From Archangium minus (GTDB lineage Bacteria > Myxococcota > Myxococcia > Myxococcales > Myxococcaceae): DNA of 64,000 nucleotides. The translations under genes and the position numbers were made by a program. Where the stretch lies: NCBI RefSeq assembly GCF_044360475.1, contig NZ_CP043494.1, forward strand, positions 9,858,001-9,922,000, in the 5' to 3' direction. The notes under the pieces are model-generated. The model had not been told where the DNA came from. It was given only the letters and a program-made list of their open reading frames with translations, and searched no databases. Positions 16,719 through 25,124 of the stretch are shown piece by piece (the stretch's first letter is position 1; each line of letters starts with the position of its first letter).

Positions 16719-18194
16719 ATGTCGGTGTCCCCCTCCCCTCCTCCGGTTCCTTTGAGCCGCGAGCGCTTCGAGGCGCTCGTGGCCCAGGGCTATGATCAGG
16801 TCCCTCTCTTCCGCACCGTGGAGTTCCACGGCCTACGGCCGCTGGAGCTGCTGCGAGCACTGCCCCCGGGACATCGCTTCCTGCTGGAGAGCACCCGGAC
16901 GTCCAGCGAGGGGCGCTACTCCTTCGTGGGCTCGAAGCCGTTCCTCACCTTCCGGGCCAAGGGTGGGCGGTGCGAGGTGAACGGCGAGCCGCGCCCGGGC
17001 CCTCCCCTGGAGACCCTGCGCGAGTTGCTGAAGCGCTCGCGAGGCCTCCGGCTGCCGGGGATGCCTCTCTTCTGCGGCGGCGCAGTGGGCTTCTTCGCCT
17101 ACGAGGCCGCGCACTACTTCGAGTCGCTACCACGCCACCCAAACGACGACCTGGGGCTGCCGGACATCGCGCTGGACTTCGTGGACACGTTCGTTGCCGT
17201 GGACCACCAGGAGGGCCGCGCGCTCTTGGTGGCCACGGGCAGCGACTACGACGATTGCGACCGGCGGGTGGCGGAGCTGGAGCAAGTGGTACGTGAGGTC
17301 GATGCCCGTAAGCCCAGGACGCCTGCGTGGCGCCTCGGGAACGAGCAGGCGCCCGACGTGGCATGGCGCTCCAACTTCACGCAGGAGGACTATCTGCGCG
17401 CGGTGGAGCGCGTACGGGAGTACATCCGCGCGGGGGACACCTACCAGGTGAACCTCTCGCAGCGGCTGGAGGTCGAGCCAAGGCTGTCCGCGCTGGAGCT
17501 GTACGAGGCCCTGTCCACCCTCAACCCCGTGCACTTCGCCAGCTACCTGGAGGTAGACGGAGTGGAGGTGGTGAGCGCATCGCCCGAGCGGCTGGTGCGG
17601 GTGGAGGACGGCCGAGCCATCACGCGGCCCATCGCGGGTACGCGCCGCAAGGGGACGCCGGAGGAGAACGCCCGCTTTGTCCACGAGCTGCGCACCAGCG
17701 AGAAGGAGCGCGCCGAGCACGCGATGCTGGTGGACCTGGAGCGCAACGACCTGGGGCGCGTCTGCGTCCACGGCAGCGTCCAGGTGACGAAGCTCATGGA
17801 GATCATCGAGTACGCCCACGTCATCCACATCGAGTCCGAGGTGGTGGGTCAGCTGACGCCGGGCGTGGAGCCGCTCGACGTGGTGGCGGCGGTGTTCCCG
17901 GGAGGCACCATCACCGGTGTGCCAAAGATTCGCACCCTGCAGATCATCACCGAGCTGGAGCCACACGCGCGAGGCCTCTACACGGGCTCGCTCGGGTACC
18001 TGAGCTTCACGGGAGAGATGGACCTGAACATCGTCATCCGCACAATGGTGCTCAAGGGCGGAAGGGCCTGGGTACAGGTGGGCGCGGGCATCGTCCACGA
18101 CTCGGAGCCAAGGCGCGAGTACCAGGAGACGCTGCACAAGGCGCGCTCGTTGCTGCTCGCGCTGTCCGCGCGCCCGGTGGGAGACGCGTCATGA
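16719..18194 (+). CDS. chorismate-binding synthase component I (anthranilate / aminodeoxychorismate synthase, TrpE/PabB family)
   Basis: 491 aa. Converts chorismate plus ammonia to anthranilate or 4-amino-4-deoxychorismate. The N-terminal domain has the FLLEST motif typical of TrpE feedback sites. The chorismate-binding domain contains AGDTYQVNLSQRL, SPERLVRVEDGR, PIAGTRRKG, ERAEHAMLVDLERNDLGRV (long landmark, residues about 327-345), FPGGTITGVPK and GAGIVHDSEP. The PIAGT residue is Ala as in TrpE, whereas many PabB proteins have Lys. Yet the downstream neighbours are an amidotransferase and a PabC-like enzyme, so the product is ambiguous. Its stop overlaps the next ATG (ATGA). Confidence 0.9.
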   Translation: MSVSPSPPPVPLSRERFEALVAQGYDQVPLFRTVEFHGLRPLELLRALPPGHRFLLESTRTSSEGRYSFVGSKPFLTFRAKGGRCEVNGEPRPGPPLETLRELLKRSRGLRLPGMPLFCGGAVGFFAYEAAHYFESLPRHPNDDLGLPDIALDFVDTFVAVDHQEGRALLVATGSDYDDCDRRVAELEQVVREVDARKPRTPAWRLGNEQAPDVAWRSNFTQEDYLRAVERVREYIRAGDTYQVNLSQRLEVEPRLSALELYEALSTLNPVHFASYLEVDGVEVVSASPERLVRVEDGRAITRPIAGTRRKGTPEENARFVHELRTSEKERAEHAMLVDLERNDLGRVCVHGSVQVTKLMEIIEYAHVIHIESEVVGQLTPGVEPLDVVAAVFPGGTITGVPKIRTLQIITELEPHARGLYTGSLGYLSFTGEMDLNIVIRTMVLKGGRAWVQVGAGIVHDSEPRREYQETLHKARSLLLALSARPVGDAS

Positions 18195-18763
18195 TGCTGC
18201 TCATCGACAACTTCGACTCCTTCACCTTCAACCTCGTGCAAGCACTGGGCGGGCTCGGGGCGGAGCTGAAGGTGGTGAGGAACAACGCGCTCACACTCGC
18301 CGAGGCGGAGGCGCTGAGACCGGACCACATCGTCATCTCCCCGGGCCCCTGCACGCCGAACGAGGCAGGCATCTCCCTGGAGCTCATCCGCGCCTTCGCG
18401 GGTCGAGTCCCCATCCTCGGCGTGTGTCTGGGTCACCAATCCATCGGACAGGTCTTCGGAGGGCGCGTCGTCCGCGCCCCGGTGCCTGTGCACGGGAAGA
18501 CGGGTGAGGTTCACCACGATGGCCGGGGTGTCTTCCACGGGATGCCGAATCCCTTCGTCGCCGCTCGCTACCACTCGCTGGTGGTGGACCGAGCGAGTCT
18601 CCCGGAGTGTCTGGAGGTCTCGGCGTGGTGCGGTGACCTGGTGATGGGCCTGCGCCACCGCGAGCACCCGTGGCTGGAAGGCATCCAGTTCCATCCCGAG
18701 TCCTTCCTCACGCCGCACGGAAACCACCTGCTCGCCAGGTTCATGGAGGCGCGCATCGGATGA
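18191..18763 (+). CDS. pabA: glutamine amidotransferase component II (TrpG/PabA)
   Basis: 190 aa from the ATG at 18191-18193, whose ATGA overlaps the component I stop. Class I glutamine amidotransferase that supplies ammonia to component I. The N-terminus LLIDNFDSFTFNLVQ, the nucleophilic Cys in GVCLGHQSIGQ and the His/Glu of the triad in QFHPESFLT are all present, as is the HGKTGEVHHDG segment. Dual TrpG/PabA function is common in bacteria. It overlaps the next gene by 4 bases, indicating translational coupling of the three-gene operon. Confidence 0.93.
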   Translation: MMLLIDNFDSFTFNLVQALGGLGAELKVVRNNALTLAEAEALRPDHIVISPGPCTPNEAGISLELIRAFAGRVPILGVCLGHQSIGQVFGGRVVRAPVPVHGKTGEVHHDGRGVFHGMPNPFVAARYHSLVVDRASLPECLEVSAWCGDLVMGLRHREHPWLEGIQFHPESFLTPHGNHLLARFMEARIG

Positions 18764-19584
18764 TGGACACGGTCGCGGTGAACGGAGAGGTGCGGCGGTT
18801 GGAAGAACTGCGGCTTCAGGACTTCCTCCAGTCTTTCTTCTTCGGCGCGGGCTTCTTCGAGACGTTCCTCATCGAGGAAGGGGCCCCGATGTTCCTCGAG
18901 CGGCACCTCGCGCGGCTCCGCTCGAGTCTCGCCGCCCATGCGAGCTGCGTACGCGCGCCTCCGCCGGAAGTGCTCACCGCTGGTGCTGTGCGCGAGGCGC
19001 TGCGCCGATGCCTGGAGGCGGATGTCCACCTGGGGCCGCGCTTCACAGGCGTGGGCAAGTGGGTGGCGGGAGATGGTCGGCTGCTGCTGTCCTTCCGCTC
19101 CCTGGCGCCCCAACACGAGCGCACGCTGCGCGACGGGTGGGTCCTCGATGAGGTGGAGGACCGCTGCTACCGCCGCGGAGATCCCTCCCTGAATCACAAG
19201 AGCCTCTCGTACCTCCGGCAGTACACACACCTCGGGCGAGGGACCGTCTTCGTCAACGAGGCCGGAGAGCTGTGCGAGGTTCCGAATGGGAACCTGTTCT
19301 TCCTCGTGGGGGACACGGTGGTGACCCCGCCGCTGGAGGCCCCGTGTCTGCCGGGGGTCATCCGATCCGTGCTTCTGGAGGAAGGTCGGCTCGGAGGATT
19401 GCCTGTCGTGGAGCGGGTGCTGACTCGGGAGCGGCTCGGGGACGTGCGGGGTTGTGTCCTCACCAACTCTGTCAGTTTGGTCCTCGCTGTCCCACTGCTG
19501 CTCGGGCGCGCGCTGCCCGAGAGCCATGAATGGGCCGGGTATGCGCGCACTGTGGTGCGGGAGTTTGCACGGCGAGAAGGGTGA
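18760..19584 (+). CDS. pabC: class IV aminotransferase / 4-amino-4-deoxychorismate lyase-like
   Basis: 274 aa from the ATG at 18760-18762, overlapping the component II TGA. Fold-type IV PLP enzyme. An N-terminal GAGFFETFLIE precedes the Schiff-base Lys in DPSLNHKSLSYL, and the phosphate-binding ELCEVPNGNLFF and LPGVIRSVLLEE follow. In this operon position aminodeoxychorismate lyase (releasing pyruvate to give p-aminobenzoate) is the natural call. D-amino-acid or branched-chain aminotransferase activity cannot be excluded by sequence alone. The longer frame beginning at 18670 would lie inside pabA and is rejected. Confidence 0.85.
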   Translation: MMDTVAVNGEVRRLEELRLQDFLQSFFFGAGFFETFLIEEGAPMFLERHLARLRSSLAAHASCVRAPPPEVLTAGAVREALRRCLEADVHLGPRFTGVGKWVAGDGRLLLSFRSLAPQHERTLRDGWVLDEVEDRCYRRGDPSLNHKSLSYLRQYTHLGRGTVFVNEAGELCEVPNGNLFFLVGDTVVTPPLEAPCLPGVIRSVLLEEGRLGGLPVVERVLTRERLGDVRGCVLTNSVSLVLAVPLLLGRALPESHEWAGYARTVVREFARREG

Positions 19585-19587
19585 CGA

Positions 19588-19620
19588 CCCTCACCCTGGC
19601 CCTCTCCCAGAGGGAGAGGG
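19588..19620. repeat. palindromic repeat, copy 4, overlapping the pseudouridine synthase 3' end
   Basis: CCCTCACCCTGG followed by the core CCCTCTCCC / AGA / GGGAGAGGG (19600-19620). It lies directly downstream of pabC, and on the minus strand it encodes the last residues (about SPSGRGPG) and stop of the pseudouridine synthase. Confidence 0.85.
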
Positions 19621-20415
19621 AATGGCGTGGAAGCCGAGGCCCTGCGCAATCTCGGCATCGGTGAGCTGGCGATAGGTTCCCTCGGGTACATCCAGAGTGA
19701 GTTCTCCCACGGCCTCTCGATGCAGCGTCTTCACAGGGTGTCCTACCGCCGCCAGCATCCGCTTCACCTGGTGGTGCCGCCCCTCGGTCAGCATCAGCTC
19801 GACTTGACTGGGAGCCAGCAGCCGAGCCCCCGCCGGCCTCGTCGGTCCATCCTCCAGGACAAGGCCCTCACGCAGCCGCTGGAGCGCCGCCTCCGAGGGG
19901 GTTCCCTCGACCTCTGCCACGTATCGCTTGGACACGTGGGTCTCCGGAGAGGTCGCGTGCGCCACCAGTCGCTCCTCGTTCGTGAAGAGCAACAGGCCCG
20001 TGGTGTCTCGATCCAGCCGCCCCACCGCGTACCACTCGTAGCCTCGTAGCTCTGGCGCTAGCACCGCGCGCAGTCGCTCGAAGACGGTGCCGATGCCCTC
20101 GGGATCGCTCCCGTGCACCACCACCCCCGCGGGCTTGTGGAACATCAACGCGAGCGTCCGCGCCTCCAGCGTGCGCAGCTGCCCATCCACCCGCACCACG
20201 CTCCCCGCGTGCACCGGTGCGAAGGGCTCCGTCTCCACCCGTCCGTCCACCTCCACCCTGCCCTCGCGCAGGGCCTGCTCCGCTTCAGCCCGCGGCAACA
20301 CCCCCGCTCGGCCCAGGGCGCGCACCAACCAGTCCGCGCGCTGCCCCTCCGGCACGGGCTCCTTGCGTCGCCGCGCGGCCTCCAGCCACCGCGGTGTTTT
20401 CGGCTTCCTCGCCAT
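19591..20415 (-). CDS. rRNA pseudouridine synthase, RsuA/RluB/E/F family
   Basis: 274 aa. An S4 RNA-binding domain lies at about 28-80 (ADWLVRALGRAGVLPRAEAE, ALREGRVEVDGRV). The catalytic domain has the Asp nucleophile in GRLDRDTTGLLLFTN (about 140) and the conserved LMLTEGRHHQVKRM and VKTLHREAVG. It isomerises a specific uridine in rRNA; the target site cannot be told. A basic N-terminal tail (MARKPKTPRWLEAARRRKE) may aid RNA binding. The C-terminal residues after FHAIPSP are encoded by a palindromic repeat, so the native end has probably been replaced. Confidence 0.9.
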   Translation of the reverse strand: MARKPKTPRWLEAARRRKEPVPEGQRADWLVRALGRAGVLPRAEAEQALREGRVEVDGRVETEPFAPVHAGSVVRVDGQLRTLEARTLALMFHKPAGVVVHGSDPEGIGTVFERLRAVLAPELRGYEWYAVGRLDRDTTGLLLFTNEERLVAHATSPETHVSKRYVAEVEGTPSEAALQRLREGLVLEDGPTRPAGARLLAPSQVELMLTEGRHHQVKRMLAAVGHPVKTLHREAVGELTLDVPEGTYRQLTDAEIAQGLGFHAIPSPSGRGPG

Positions 20416-20607
20416 CAGCGCACCTGCTCCCTGTTCACCTGTTTCCCATTCCTATTCCCCACGCGCGAGCACCTTCCTCCGCCGCCTGCTTCGCGAGCGT
20501 TCCCCCTCCCCATCCTGGCGCATTCCTGAGCGTGCCTAGCTTGAGCCATGTGTGGGTCATTCCTGCATGAGCAGCACAACGTTCCAACAGACTCGGAGGA
20601 AGACCGT

Positions 20608-21045
20608 ATGGCAACCGTGACTGAAGGAGGCATCCAAGGGAGCAGCTTCACCAACACCGGCTCGAACATCGGCGCGAGTGGTGTGTCGGCCCAGAGCGCT
20701 GACACCGGCTTCGCGGCTCAGGGCAAGGAGCAGGTGAAGCGCTTCACCGGCGTGACCCGGGATCGGGTCTACCATCAGGTGGACAGCCGGAAGGACGAGC
20801 TCGTTAAGGGCCTGCAGGGATTCATCTCCACGCTGGAGAACGCCTCGCAGAACGCCGATGGCATGTCGCAGCAGGTGCTCCATGGCGCCGTGGGCTACAT
20901 CCGCAAGTTCTCCGACCGCATCGAGAACGGCACCACCGAGGAGTTGATGCAGGACGCGCGGCAGTTCGTCCGCGAGAAGCCTGCGCCCTTCTTCGCTGGC
21001 TGCATCGCCCTGGGGTTCCTCGCCGCCCGCGTCCTGAAGGAATAG
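20608..21045 (+). CDS. YqjD/ElaB-like protein with C-terminal membrane anchor
   Basis: 145 aa from the ATG at 20608, preceded by GGAGGAAGA; an earlier in-frame start at 20548 has no ribosome site. A polar N-terminus rich in Ser/Thr/Gly is followed by an amphipathic helical stretch (about 60-115) and ends with one hydrophobic segment preceded by a KPAPFFAG-type turn (APFFAGCIALGFLAARVLKE). This layout is that of YqjD/ElaB-type inner-membrane ribosome-associated proteins. It is followed 10 bp later by a YqjE/holin-X-like gene, reproducing the yqjD-yqjE neighbourhood. Confidence 0.75.
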   Translation: MATVTEGGIQGSSFTNTGSNIGASGVSAQSADTGFAAQGKEQVKRFTGVTRDRVYHQVDSRKDELVKGLQGFISTLENASQNADGMSQQVLHGAVGYIRKFSDRIENGTTEELMQDARQFVREKPAPFFAGCIALGFLAARVLKE

Positions 21046-21055
21046 GGAGGCCACG

Positions 21056-21532
21056 ATGCGACCCGGCAATCCAGAGACTCGCGGAAGTTACACCTATGAA
21101 GAGCGCACCGTCTCCGGCGACGGCATGTCGGAGCGCGCCTTCGGCTCGCTCGTGGGCGAGTTCTTCGATCAGGCCAAGCGGCTGATCCGCGCGGAGCTCT
21201 CCCTCGCGAAGACCGAGCTGAGCCAGGAAGCAACGAAGTTCAAGGCCGGCGGCGTCATGGTGGGAGTGGGCGGCGCGCTGCTCCTCATCGGAGGTATCGC
21301 CTTCATGCTCTTCGCCTGTGCCCTGCTGGCGATGGTGCTGCCCTTCTGGGCCGCGACGCTGATCGTCACGGTGGCCTTCCTCGCCATCGGCGCGGGCGTC
21401 GCCTTCGCGGGCATCAAGAGCATGAAGCAACTCCACGCACCCACCAAGACAATCCAAACCCTGAAGGAGGACGGGCAATGGGCGAGCAGGACGTTCCAAT
21501 CCGTGAAATCACAGATGCACGGGCACGCATGA
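21056..21532 (+). CDS. YqjE / holin superfamily III-like membrane protein (DUF1469)
   Basis: 158 aa. After a charged helix (SLVGEFFDQAKRLIRAELSLAKTELSQEATKF, residues about 30-61, listed as a region) come two membrane segments (GGALLLIGGIAFMLFACALL and AATLIVTVAFLAIGAGVAF) and a basic tail. This matches the YqjE/Putative Holin-X family found in stress-induced envelope operons; it is not evidence of a prophage. The C-terminal 55 bp overlap the next gene. Confidence 0.8.
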   Translation: MRPGNPETRGSYTYEERTVSGDGMSERAFGSLVGEFFDQAKRLIRAELSLAKTELSQEATKFKAGGVMVGVGGALLLIGGIAFMLFACALLAMVLPFWAATLIVTVAFLAIGAGVAFAGIKSMKQLHAPTKTIQTLKEDGQWASRTFQSVKSQMHGHA

Positions 21533-22452
21533 GCGAGCTCGCCGATGAGCTGGCCCGTCGCATGGAGCCAGAGCACATCAAGGCGCTCGCCGCGGACAAG
21601 GTCACGGAGATCAAAGAGCAGGCCCGGGAACGGGTCACCGAGAAGGCAGACGAACTGAAGACGCATGCCAAGGAGGCGGTGATGCGCAGGACCTATGACA
21701 TCAAGGATCGGGCAGATACGCCCAAGGGATGGAGCATGCTGGGCGCCATCATCGGCGCCGGAGTGGGCTCCGTGCTGATGAAGAAGGCCTTCGACGTGCG
21801 CCATGACGGCTCGGACATCGGCGGTCGCCGCATGTACAGCCGTCACGACCTGGAGACGCCATCGCTGGTTCCGGCGCCCGAGGGCGGCCTGATGAGGCCC
21901 ACCGGAGACGTACGGGGCATGCGCGGCAGTGACGTCGGCGTGCGGACCAGCACGGACGTGGGTGACGTAAACGCCGGGGAAAGCAACCTGAAGAGCCGCG
22001 CCTCGGACGCCGTGGACATGGCGAAGGACAAGGCGTCTGATCTCAAGGAGCGCGCCAGCGGGATGGTGGACCGGGCCGTGGACAAGGCCCATGGGCTTCG
22101 CGAGCGCATCCCGGACCGGGGCGAGATGCGGCACCAGGCTTCCGACTGGTACAGCACCGTGACCGACAATCCGGTGCTGCTGGCCATCGGCGGCCTCGCG
22201 ATCGGCGCGCTGTGTGCCAGCCTCATCCCGGTGACCAACCGCGAGCGCCAGCTCATTGAGCCCGCCAAGAGCAAGGTGAAGGAGCGCATCTCCGACCTGG
22301 GCGATCAGCTCGAGAGCAAGCTGTCGGGTCAGTCCGAGGACACGCGCGGCCAGGAGGAAGAGTTCCGGTCGTCCGCCTCCGCGGAGAGCGAGCGGGAGCG
22401 GGGTTCCATCCCGCCACTGCCGCCGCTCGATGACTACACCTCCGTGCACTGA
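21478..22452 (+). CDS. DUF3618-like membrane-associated helical protein
   Basis: 324 aa. The start at 21478 has a textbook AAGGAGG seven bases upstream although it lies 55 bp inside the previous gene. An N-terminal helix (IREITDARARMSELADELARR region) resembles DUF3618. The middle has amphipathic repeats rich in Lys/Asp/Glu/Ala (SRASDAVDMAKDKASDLKER, MVDRAVDKAHGLRERI), similar to LEA/apolipoprotein-like helices. There is a Gly-rich hydrophobic stretch near 85-100 and a membrane segment near 225-245 (NPVLLAIGGLAIGALCASLI). It is probably an envelope or stress protein with the two genes upstream. Confidence 0.75.
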   Translation: MGEQDVPIREITDARARMSELADELARRMEPEHIKALAADKVTEIKEQARERVTEKADELKTHAKEAVMRRTYDIKDRADTPKGWSMLGAIIGAGVGSVLMKKAFDVRHDGSDIGGRRMYSRHDLETPSLVPAPEGGLMRPTGDVRGMRGSDVGVRTSTDVGDVNAGESNLKSRASDAVDMAKDKASDLKERASGMVDRAVDKAHGLRERIPDRGEMRHQASDWYSTVTDNPVLLAIGGLAIGALCASLIPVTNRERQLIEPAKSKVKERISDLGDQLESKLSGQSEDTRGQEEEFRSSASAESERERGSIPPLPPLDDYTSVH

Positions 22453-22506
22453 GTCACGGAGCGCACGAGGCCGGACGGGGCGGACAACGCCTCGCCCGGC
22501 CTTGCT

Positions 22507-23082
22507 CTATCGACTGTCCGCCGGAGCCGAGACGCGAGCCCGCCACTCGCGATCGAGCAGGGCGTAGATGAGGGAGTCGCACCACTCCCCCTTGATGAAC
22601 ATGTTCTCTCGGAAGTGAGCCTCCTGGCGCATGCCCAGCTTCTGCATCACTCGGGCGGAGGCCGGGTTGCGCGGGTCGCAGTCGGCCCACATGCGGTGCA
22701 GACCGAGCGTTCCGAAGCCGAAGTCCACGAGCGCCTGTGCGGCCTCGGACGTGTAGCCCTGGCCCCACCGCGAGCGATCGAGGACGTACCAGACGGTGGC
22801 CTCTCGCTGCTCGAAGTCCGTGATGCGCATGCCACAGCGGCCGATGAGCCGGTGGCCGTCGCGCAGCACCACCGCGAAGTCGTAGACGCTCCGAGGCGTC
22901 TCACGCGCCAGGTCCATCACCCTGCGGATGTAGCTCCGGCTCTCCTCCGGAGTGCGAACACCGTGGGACTGGTAGCGCACCACCTCGGGATCGGACTCGT
23001 AGGGGTGGGTGAAGCGCCAGTCCTCCTCCTCAAATTCGCGCAGCAGCAGGCGGGGCGTGGACAGGGGCGTGGTGAGCAGCAT
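22507..23082 (-). CDS. GNAT acetyltransferase, RimJ/RimL type
   Basis: 191 aa. Begins LLTTPLSTPRLLLREFEEED, the usual RimJ/RimL opening. The acetyl-CoA loop is in WYVLDRSRWGQGYTSEAAQALVDFGF (about 98-123) and the C-terminal NPASARVMQKLGMRQEAHF follows. It likely acetylates protein N-termini, antibiotics or small amines. It starts 5 bp after the stop of the unknown gene at 23088-23669, so the two are probably translationally coupled, with AGGAGT inside the upstream stop region as ribosome site. Confidence 0.9.
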   Translation of the reverse strand: MLLTTPLSTPRLLLREFEEEDWRFTHPYESDPEVVRYQSHGVRTPEESRSYIRRVMDLARETPRSVYDFAVVLRDGHRLIGRCGMRITDFEQREATVWYVLDRSRWGQGYTSEAAQALVDFGFGTLGLHRMWADCDPRNPASARVMQKLGMRQEAHFRENMFIKGEWCDSLIYALLDREWRARVSAPADSR

Positions 23083-23087
23083 GGCGG

Positions 23088-23669
23088 TCAGGACTCCTGG
23101 CCCGAGTCAGAGGAGAAGAAGGGATGGGCCATTCCCTCCTCATCGACGAAGAAGAAGCCCTGGAAGCGCGCGGCGTCCGGGGCTTCCGGGTGTTGGCGAG
23201 CCTCCGCCAGCCGTGCGTAGGACAGGGAGGCGATGTCGTCCTCCTTCACGCCGGCGAGCGCGAGGAAGCCGGGGCGGCTCTCTCCATCACGCAGCAGCGT
23301 GGGCCGGTGTCCCTTGAAGTCGAGCGCGGTGGACACGCGCTGGAGGGCGGCATGAGCCTGAGCGAGCTGCTTCGCGGTGCGCATGCGCAAGGCGACCTCC
23401 TCGCGAGTCTGGCAGGCACCCTCCACATGGGCGCCGACCTTCAGGGTGTCTTCGCCGGTGGAGAAGACGAGGACACGGCTCCCCGGCAGCTCTCGGGAGA
23501 GCGCAGTCGCGGCCTCCTCGGCGGCCTCGCCCTCGACCTGGGGCCACAGCCGCAACGCCTTACCCGGACCGGAGGCGAGGAAGGCCGACAATCGACGCGA
23601 GCCGAGCGAACGCTGCACCTTGGTACGCGCCGCTCCCAACACGATGAATCCCTGCGCGAAGTCACTCAT
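23088..23669 (-). CDS. unknown protein, cytoplasmic, about 193 aa
   Basis: 193 aa from the ATG at 23667-23669; a GTG five codons earlier is possible. No signal or membrane segment. The N-terminal half is basic and Ala/Leu-rich (ARTKVQRSLGSRRLSAFLASG), the middle has VLVFSTGEDTLKVGAHVEGACQ, and the C-terminus ends in an aromatic/acidic segment (GFFFVDEEGMAHPFFSSDSG). No family recognised. Codon use (GC-rich third positions) is that of its neighbours and the frame has no competing start, so I consider it real. It is coupled to the downstream GNAT gene. Confidence 0.65.
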   Translation of the reverse strand: MSDFAQGFIVLGAARTKVQRSLGSRRLSAFLASGPGKALRLWPQVEGEAAEEAATALSRELPGSRVLVFSTGEDTLKVGAHVEGACQTREEVALRMRTAKQLAQAHAALQRVSTALDFKGHRPTLLRDGESRPGFLALAGVKEDDIASLSYARLAEARQHPEAPDAARFQGFFFVDEEGMAHPFFSSDSGQES

Positions 23670-23755
23670 AGGTCGCAAGAGCACGGCGAACGGACGCCTT
23701 CGTCAAGAGGGAGCGCTCGGAGGGACGCCGTGGGGCAGGCAACCTGACAGCAGGA

Positions 23756-25048
23756 ATGACAGAGGCTTCGTTTGACTCCCCAGAGAGCCTCTGCCATGTG
23801 CGCCCCGTGCTTCCGGCAGAACAGTTCGTCGCCTTCCAGCCGCCACCGCCAGGCCCCTCGGTCTCGTTCACGCTGCGTCTTGGACAGGCGCTGCACCGCT
23901 ATGGCACTCCCGCCCACCGGCTGGAGGAGCAGATGCGGCTGGTGTCGCAACGGCTGGGGCTCGAGGCTCGCTTCTTCTCCACGCCTACCTCCATCTTCGC
24001 GTCCTTCGGTCCTCCCGAGTCCCTCCAGACCTGCCTCATCCGCGTGGAGCCCGGGGAGATGGACCTGGGCCGGCTGGCGAGCCTCGATGCGCTCGCGGAC
24101 GAGGTCATCCGGGGCGCGCTCTCCCCCGAGGAGGGTGCCGAGCGTGTGGAGGCCGTCCTCGCCGAGCCCCCTCGCTACGGCAATGGCCTGCACCTGCTGT
24201 GCTGGGCCCTGGCCGCCTCGGGCGGAGCGCGGCTCTTCGGCGGCGGCCCTCGGGAGATGGGGGTGGCGGCGCTGATCAGCCTCCTCATTGGCGGGCTGGA
24301 CCTGTGGACGCGGCGACAGGCCTCGACGGTCTGGGTGCTGGAGCCCGTGGCGGCCGTCCTCTCCTCGGCACTGGCCGTGGCGGCGGCGAGCCTCGTGGGC
24401 CCGCTGTCGGTCCAGGTCGTCACGCTGGCGGGCCTCATTGTGCTGCTGCCCGGGCTGAGCCTGACGGTGGCCCTCAACGAGCTCGCCACACGCAACCTCA
24501 TCTCCGGGACGTCGCGGCTCACGGGCGCGGCGCTGGTGTTCCTGGAGCTCGGCTTCGGCGTGGCGCTCGGCACCCGGTTGACGGAGTGGCTCCCCGTCCC
24601 CCCGAAGCTCGGTCCGCTCCCGGCGCTCCCGGCCTGGACGGAGCCGCTGTCCATCGTGCTGATGATGTTCGGAGTGAGCGTCCTCTTCCGCGCCCGGCCC
24701 CGCGACTGGGGGTGGATCGCCCTCGCCGGAATGTTGGCCTACCAGGGCTCGCGTCTGGGCTCCCAGTTGCTGGGACCGCAGCTCGGCGCGTTTCTCGGAG
24801 CGCTCGTCGTGGGGATGGGCACCAACCTGCTCTCGCGCGTGCGCAACCGCCCCGCCGTCATCACCGTGGTGCCCGCCATCATGCTGCTGGTGCCGGGCAG
24901 CATCGGGTTCCGCAGCATGGAGTCCCTGCTCGCCCGAGACGTGCTCGCGGGCGTAGACACCGCCTTCTCCATGCTCATGGTGGCCGTGGCCCTCGTCGCC
25001 GGCCTCCTGTTCGCCAACGCCCTCCTCCCGCCGCGCAAGGTGCTCTGA
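23756..25048 (+). CDS. threonine/serine exporter-like membrane protein (ThrE family)
   Basis: 430 aa. The N-terminal cytoplasmic/ periplasmic domain (1-130) contains the ThrE-specific YGTPAHRLEEQMRLVSQRLG and ARFFSTPTSIFASFGPP segments. The C-terminal part has about ten hydrophobic helices, among them GLIVLLPGLSLTVALNELA and PAIMLLVPGSIGFRSMESLL, both typical of the ThrE/YjjP-YjjB fused form. It may export threonine/serine or dicarboxylates; the substrate is not certain. Single-gene unit, divergent from the GNAT pair. Confidence 0.85.
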   Translation: MTEASFDSPESLCHVRPVLPAEQFVAFQPPPPGPSVSFTLRLGQALHRYGTPAHRLEEQMRLVSQRLGLEARFFSTPTSIFASFGPPESLQTCLIRVEPGEMDLGRLASLDALADEVIRGALSPEEGAERVEAVLAEPPRYGNGLHLLCWALAASGGARLFGGGPREMGVAALISLLIGGLDLWTRRQASTVWVLEPVAAVLSSALAVAAASLVGPLSVQVVTLAGLIVLLPGLSLTVALNELATRNLISGTSRLTGAALVFLELGFGVALGTRLTEWLPVPPKLGPLPALPAWTEPLSIVLMMFGVSVLFRARPRDWGWIALAGMLAYQGSRLGSQLLGPQLGAFLGALVVGMGTNLLSRVRNRPAVITVVPAIMLLVPGSIGFRSMESLLARDVLAGVDTAFSMLMVAVALVAGLLFANALLPPRKVL

Positions 25049-25124
25049 CGCGCGTTCCGTCCAACCCGCCCGGATACCACTCCCTGCCCTCTAGGGCTTG
25101 ACCGCCTGCCCTCCGTCTGGCATC

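Noticed and set aside
21056..21532. Holin-like similarity as sign of a prophage
   Set aside because: The YqjE/Holin-X family is chromosomal; no phage structural, lysis or integrase gene is nearby.
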